Source of the DNA: a virus
DNA length: 23,765 nucleotides
Reading direction: 5' to 3' (one strand)
IMG/VR virus record: IMGVR_UViG_3300046468_000044
Span: 1-23,765 of that record
How positions within the stretch are numbered: the first letter of the stretch is position 1; the number at the start of each line of letters is the position of its first letter. The notes beneath the pieces are model-generated. The model saw nothing but the letters and a program-made list of their open reading frames with translations, made no database searches and was not told the origin of the DNA. Positions 21,256-23,765 of this stretch are shown one piece after another. A program made the position numbers and the translations under genes.

Positions 21256-21683
21256 ATATTTTTGTATTCTTCATAAGCATCAAAGCAAGGGCAAGACTTC
21301 GCTGCAAATTCTCTATGTCCGTGAATAGTTACATCATCTCCGTAAATAGACTTAAGAGTTGTAAGTAGATTAAGAAGACTTCTTTTTTGCTTATCAGTTC
21401 TTGTGTCTTTAGCTATCCATTTACCATTGTCTCCTCTTTCTGATTCTACACCTCCGATATAACAAATACCTATGCTGTCTTTATTCTCTCCCTTAGTGTG
21501 AGCTCCAGACCTTTCAATAGGACGACCAACTTCTGTTAGTCCATCTAAACTAATAATATAATGATAACCGATGTCTGACCATCCTCTACCATCAACGTGC
21601 CAACCTCTAATGGTATCAACTGAAATGTCTTTACCTTCTTGTGTAGCTGAGCAATGTACTATTATTTTATTTATTTTTCTCAT
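21252..21683 (-). CDS. N-acetylmuramoyl-L-alanine amidase (endolysin)
   Basis: I place the start at the ATG 21681-21683, giving 143 residues; a 20-residue longer reading from 21743 overlaps the preceding gene and has no conserved character. The protein is a T7-lysozyme-like type 2 amidase: KINKIIVHCSAT (zinc ligand His10), GYHYIISLDG (Tyr41), HGHREFAAKSCPCFDA (zinc ligands His123 and Cys131, catalytic Lys129). It cuts the amide bond between muramic acid and the stem peptide. No signal peptide is seen, so it depends on a holin. The start lies inside the end of the 57-residue membrane gene (17-base overlap). Confidence 0.92.
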   Translation of the reverse strand: MRKINKIIVHCSATQEGKDISVDTIRGWHVDGRGWSDIGYHYIISLDGLTEVGRPIERSGAHTKGENKDSIGICYIGGVESERGDNGKWIAKDTRTDKQKRSLLNLLTTLKSIYGDDVTIHGHREFAAKSCPCFDAYEEYKNI

Positions 21684-21840
21684 ATCTCTTCTTTCTTTTA
21701 TATCCTTCGTATATCTTCTGAAATGTATATATAATAGAAGCAAGAAGCAGTATAATCTTTAAACTGTTTTCGACGTGCGTAAAGCTAACCATCAATGAGG
21801 TGGCATTAAATACTCCTAACTTGAAATCTTCCATACTCAT
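21667..21840 (-). CDS. 57-residue membrane protein of the lysis cassette
   Basis: The ATG at 21838-21840 opens a frame of 57 codons: MSMEDFKLGVFNATSLMVSF, a short polar turn (THVENS), a hydrophobic segment LKIILLLASIIYTF (residues 28-41) and a Lys/Arg-rich tail. It could be a second holin, an antiholin or a lysis regulator. I recall similar EDxKLxxFN...F(T/S)HIE..LKI small proteins in marine phages. It overlaps both the preceding 32-residue gene (ATGA) and the amidase. The first hydrophobic stretch may also enter the membrane. Confidence 0.75.
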   Translation of the reverse strand: MSMEDFKLGVFNATSLMVSFTHVENSLKIILLLASIIYTFQKIYEGYKRKKRYEKNK

Positions 21841-21935
21841 AACTTGATTCTATCTAAAAAGCGATTCCAGCTTACTATACAGAAAAACTGAAACGCTTCT
21901 ATTTTGTCCGCTAAATATCTTAATACTCTAACCAT
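21837..21935 (-). CDS. 32-residue microprotein
   Basis: The ATG at 21933-21935 shares one base with the stop of the 109-residue gene (TAATG), and its TGA overlaps the next ATG (ATGA). It encodes MVRVLRYLADKIEAFQFFCI, then VSWNRFLDRIKL: a basic amphipathic helix with several aromatic residues. Exact coupling at both ends is the reason to call it. It may be a short membrane-surface peptide that tunes the lysis genes after it. No family is recognised. Confidence 0.6.
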   Translation of the reverse strand: MVRVLRYLADKIEAFQFFCIVSWNRFLDRIKL

Positions 21936-22264
21936 TAGATTTTGTATGAGTCATATTCTAAACCAAAGAAACTGTGTACTCCGTTTCCACTTAAGTCAAC
22001 AGCAGCAGACTTCCATCCGTATGGGTGTCCTTCATCATCAGACCATAGAGCATCGATATGCCACTTAGCAGATAATACTGGTGCTTTAGTTTCTTCTCCT
22101 TCTTCGTCATACTCTCCAGCTTCTAAGACGATATGTCCTAAGTGTACTAAAGTGTGCTTGTGAGTTGGATACTCGTTTCCGTCTTCGTCTTCAGCAGTTC
22201 CTAAAGCTTTGATTTTAGACTCTGCTACTTCTCTGCTGTCAAATTCGTACTTTCCTATTTTCAT
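21935..22264 (-). CDS. Acidic 109-residue protein upstream of the lysis cassette
   Basis: This acidic protein has a MKIGKYEFDSREVAESKI start, a His-containing strand region (THKHTLVHLGHIVLEAGEYD), a Trp/acidic loop (KWHIDALWSDDEGHPYGW) and an end of GVHSFFGLEYDSYKI. It appears to be a compact beta-rich domain. I recall similar sequences in marine Bacteroidetes phages, always unassigned. Its position between the fibre gene and the lysis genes suggests a virion tail accessory or fibre chaperone. Histidines and acidic residues could bind metal, but this is speculative. An A-rich leader without Shine-Dalgarno precedes it. Confidence 0.7.
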   Translation of the reverse strand: MKIGKYEFDSREVAESKIKALGTAEDEDGNEYPTHKHTLVHLGHIVLEAGEYDEEGEETKAPVLSAKWHIDALWSDDEGHPYGWKSAAVDLSGNGVHSFFGLEYDSYKI

Positions 22265-22311
22265 AATTTATTTATTTACTCTTGTTAGTTTAATGTGTGT
22301 ATTTATTACTC

Positions 22312-23556
22312 TTATATTGTTGTCAATGCAATTAGTTCTTGGTCTGTTAATGCCGTGTTGTATAATCTAAAATCTCTGTTTTTTACTGAATTATTTACTG
22401 GACTTGGAGCAAGCCCTCCACCAGAAATATTTAAGTTATTTAAATTTGATGCGATAACTGTATTTTCACTTGATGCTCTTTGCACTCCATTTACAAATAC
22501 TTTTGTATCGTTTGGTGCAAATCTCATTGCTATTTTATAAACTCCAGCAGTTGGAAAACCATTGTTTAAAACATAATCAAAACTTGTACTATCATTTGCT
22601 CTTACATATACTCTTAAATTATCTCCACCCTCAACTCCAAAAAATATCCAATTACCAGAAGAAATATTTTTGTTTATACCATATCTTATAGCAGTACTTG
22701 ATGTGTCTAAAACAGAGTTAAAAAGTTCTATTTCAGCATAAATTACTCCAGATGTAGGTACTGCACTTGGTAAAGTTTGACTTGTACTTTCTGCTACCCT
22801 CGTTACTGCACTACCAGAGGTAGGAATATACGATGTAGCGTAACTGCCAGCTTCTAATTGTGCTCCCCAAGCGTAAATACCCTTAACCCCATCTGCGCCT
22901 GAAAGAGCTTGACTACCATCTGAATTTGCAATATAAATATGTGGCTGACCTGTAGTTGATGTCGTAGTAATTGTAAAAGAACATCTATACCACCCATTAC
23001 CAAAATCTTCTATTGAAGATGAGCCACTTCCTGTAATGGAGCCAATAGCACCTGAAGATAAATCAAACCAAGCATATTGTCCACCATCAATACGTATCAC
23101 TCCAAAATCATAGCCACCTGACTTTAAGAATACGCTATATGTATAAACAGTAGAGTTTGATAAAGTTAAATTTTGATACACACCACCTGAAGAAGTTTGC
23201 CCTGACTGTTGTATTATTTTTTCAGCGTTTTGTGAACCATCAGGAGAAACAATATCGTTTGCTGTTACAGAACTTCTAAAAGTTGTCCAAGTGCTAAAAT
23301 CTTCTGAATAAGTAATCAAATTAGTCCTCTGTGGCTCTAACAACAAAGCACCTTCAGTATTATCCTTAAAGTCAATTCTTGGCTCTCCACTACCAACTGT
23401 TTCTATTAAACCAGATTGATTAACAACAGTAGCACTTGATGCTCTACTGAATGAGAATGGCAGCGGCTTAAAGTTATTATTTTCGTCATTGAACGATAAA
23501 ACTGTATCTTTACCAGTTGCCCATTTTCCAGCTCCTAATTTTAGTGTATTAGCCAT
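22312..23556 (-). CDS. Tail fibre/adhesin with carbohydrate-binding and LamG-like domains
   Basis: This 414-residue protein is built of modules. Residues about 30-75 carry the widespread phage tail motif SFSRASSATVVNQSGLIETV and LLLEPQRTNLI. A jelly-roll CBM-like region follows (about 78-245; YSEDFSTWTTF, AWGAQLEAGSYATSYIPT). A Concanavalin A/LamG-like domain (about 260-414) ends NRDFRLYNTALTDQELIALT. Such modules bind surface polysaccharides, so this is a likely host-recognition protein. Its start overlaps the end of the preceding fibre gene by 8 bases, and both end with a similar LamG tail, suggesting tandem duplication. No peptidase or lyase motif was seen. Confidence 0.8.
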   Translation of the reverse strand: MANTLKLGAGKWATGKDTVLSFNDENNNFKPLPFSFSRASSATVVNQSGLIETVGSGEPRIDFKDNTEGALLLEPQRTNLITYSEDFSTWTTFRSSVTANDIVSPDGSQNAEKIIQQSGQTSSGGVYQNLTLSNSTVYTYSVFLKSGGYDFGVIRIDGGQYAWFDLSSGAIGSITGSGSSSIEDFGNGWYRCSFTITTTSTTGQPHIYIANSDGSQALSGADGVKGIYAWGAQLEAGSYATSYIPTSGSAVTRVAESTSQTLPSAVPTSGVIYAEIELFNSVLDTSSTAIRYGINKNISSGNWIFFGVEGGDNLRVYVRANDSTSFDYVLNNGFPTAGVYKIAMRFAPNDTKVFVNGVQRASSENTVIASNLNNLNISGGGLAPSPVNNSVKNRDFRLYNTALTDQELIALTTI

Positions 23557-23765
23557 TGTATATTATATTTAAATTTAATTCGTTTACCATTGATTCCCAG
23601 CTTCTGTAACTTGTAAGCGTTTCAAGCTCTAAATCCGTCAAAATTGTATTGTAGTAACCTATTTCTTTTGTCTTACCATAGAAATCAGCACCACCAGCTC
23701 CATCATTAAAATTTAAAGTATTTAAGCCAGTTGGCAGTAATCCACCATCAGCATCTAAAGCATAA
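23549..23765 (-). CDS. LamG-type tail fibre protein, 5' part beyond window
   Basis: Only the last 71 residues and the stop (23549-23551) are visible; the frame continues past the right edge. The segment GKTKEIGYYNTILTDLELET is the closing part of a Concanavalin A/LamG-like domain, parallel to the end of the next gene, and is followed by TSYRSWESMVNELN, a tail I recall in marine Bacteroidetes phage fibre proteins. It probably works with the 414-residue fibre in receptor binding. The two genes overlap by 8 bases (ATGGCTAA), indicating coupled synthesis. Confidence 0.75.
   Translation of the reverse strand, partial: YALDADGGLLPTGLNTLNFNDGAGGADFYGKTKEIGYYNTILTDLELETLTSYRSWESMVNELNLNIIYNG

Noticed and set aside
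21684-21743. 20-residue N-terminal extension of the amidase
   Set aside because: It lies within the coding region of the 57-residue membrane gene, and the T7-lysozyme-type domain begins at the later ATG (21681-21683).

Overview
The window is a contiguous piece of a tailed double-stranded DNA phage (or prophage), most likely a siphovirus of a marine Bacteroidetes host of the Flavobacteriia type. The host inference rests on four things. The DNA is very AT-rich. Starts are preceded by A/T-rich leaders with no clear Shine-Dalgarno. There is a clean Bacteroidetes-type promoter (TTG, 19 bases, TATATTTG). The protein repertoire resembles what I recall from uncultured marine flavobacterial phages. 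Every supported gene is on the minus strand, so transcription runs right to left and the text below follows that order.

Right end to about 20.3 kb (fibres and lysis): a truncated LamG-type fibre protein, a 414-residue fibre/adhesin, an acidic 109-residue protein, a 32-residue microprotein, a 57-residue membrane protein, an N-acetylmuramoyl-L-alanine amidase, a GTA-type three-helix holin and a NinG-like HNH-type protein. A hairpin terminator at 20241-20267 follows.

20.23 to 12.3 kb (early/DNA metabolism): the promoter at 20203-20232 starts an early operon. It holds two small proteins, a putative annealing protein, an SSB with the acidic DGLPF tip and a terminator, then a RecA/RepA-like ATPase, a sigma-70-like factor, two Cys-containing microproteins and a PD-(D/E)xK-like nuclease. 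A second weak promoter precedes several small proteins, a RecE/Cas4-like exonuclease, a 130-residue partner protein, a TET-associated-type DNA glycosyltransferase (TAGT), a possible nuclease, a DUF3310 protein and a DnaA-domain-IV-like HTH protein.

12.3 kb to the left end (packaging and virion): small and large terminase, a tail-assembly-chaperone-like gene with a -1 frameshift at a U10 run, a tail-terminator-like protein, an HK97 gp10-like protein, two large tail/baseplate proteins, a 46-residue protein, the tape measure, the prohead protease with extra Cys/His modules, a Cys-rich 49-residue protein, an acidic scaffold-like protein, the major capsid protein and a terminator. A truncated conserved protein lies at the edge. 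Tail genes therefore precede head genes, and no portal gene is visible.

Most genes are coupled by ATGA or TAATG overlaps. Following those overlaps revealed ten short genes (32-59 codons). No tRNA, rRNA, CRISPR array, integrase or insertion sequence was seen by eye. The most interesting points are the frameshifted chaperone gene, a recurrent A/T leader block in front of virion genes together with a phage sigma-like factor, and a TAGT DNA glycosyltransferase without a visible partner oxygenase.
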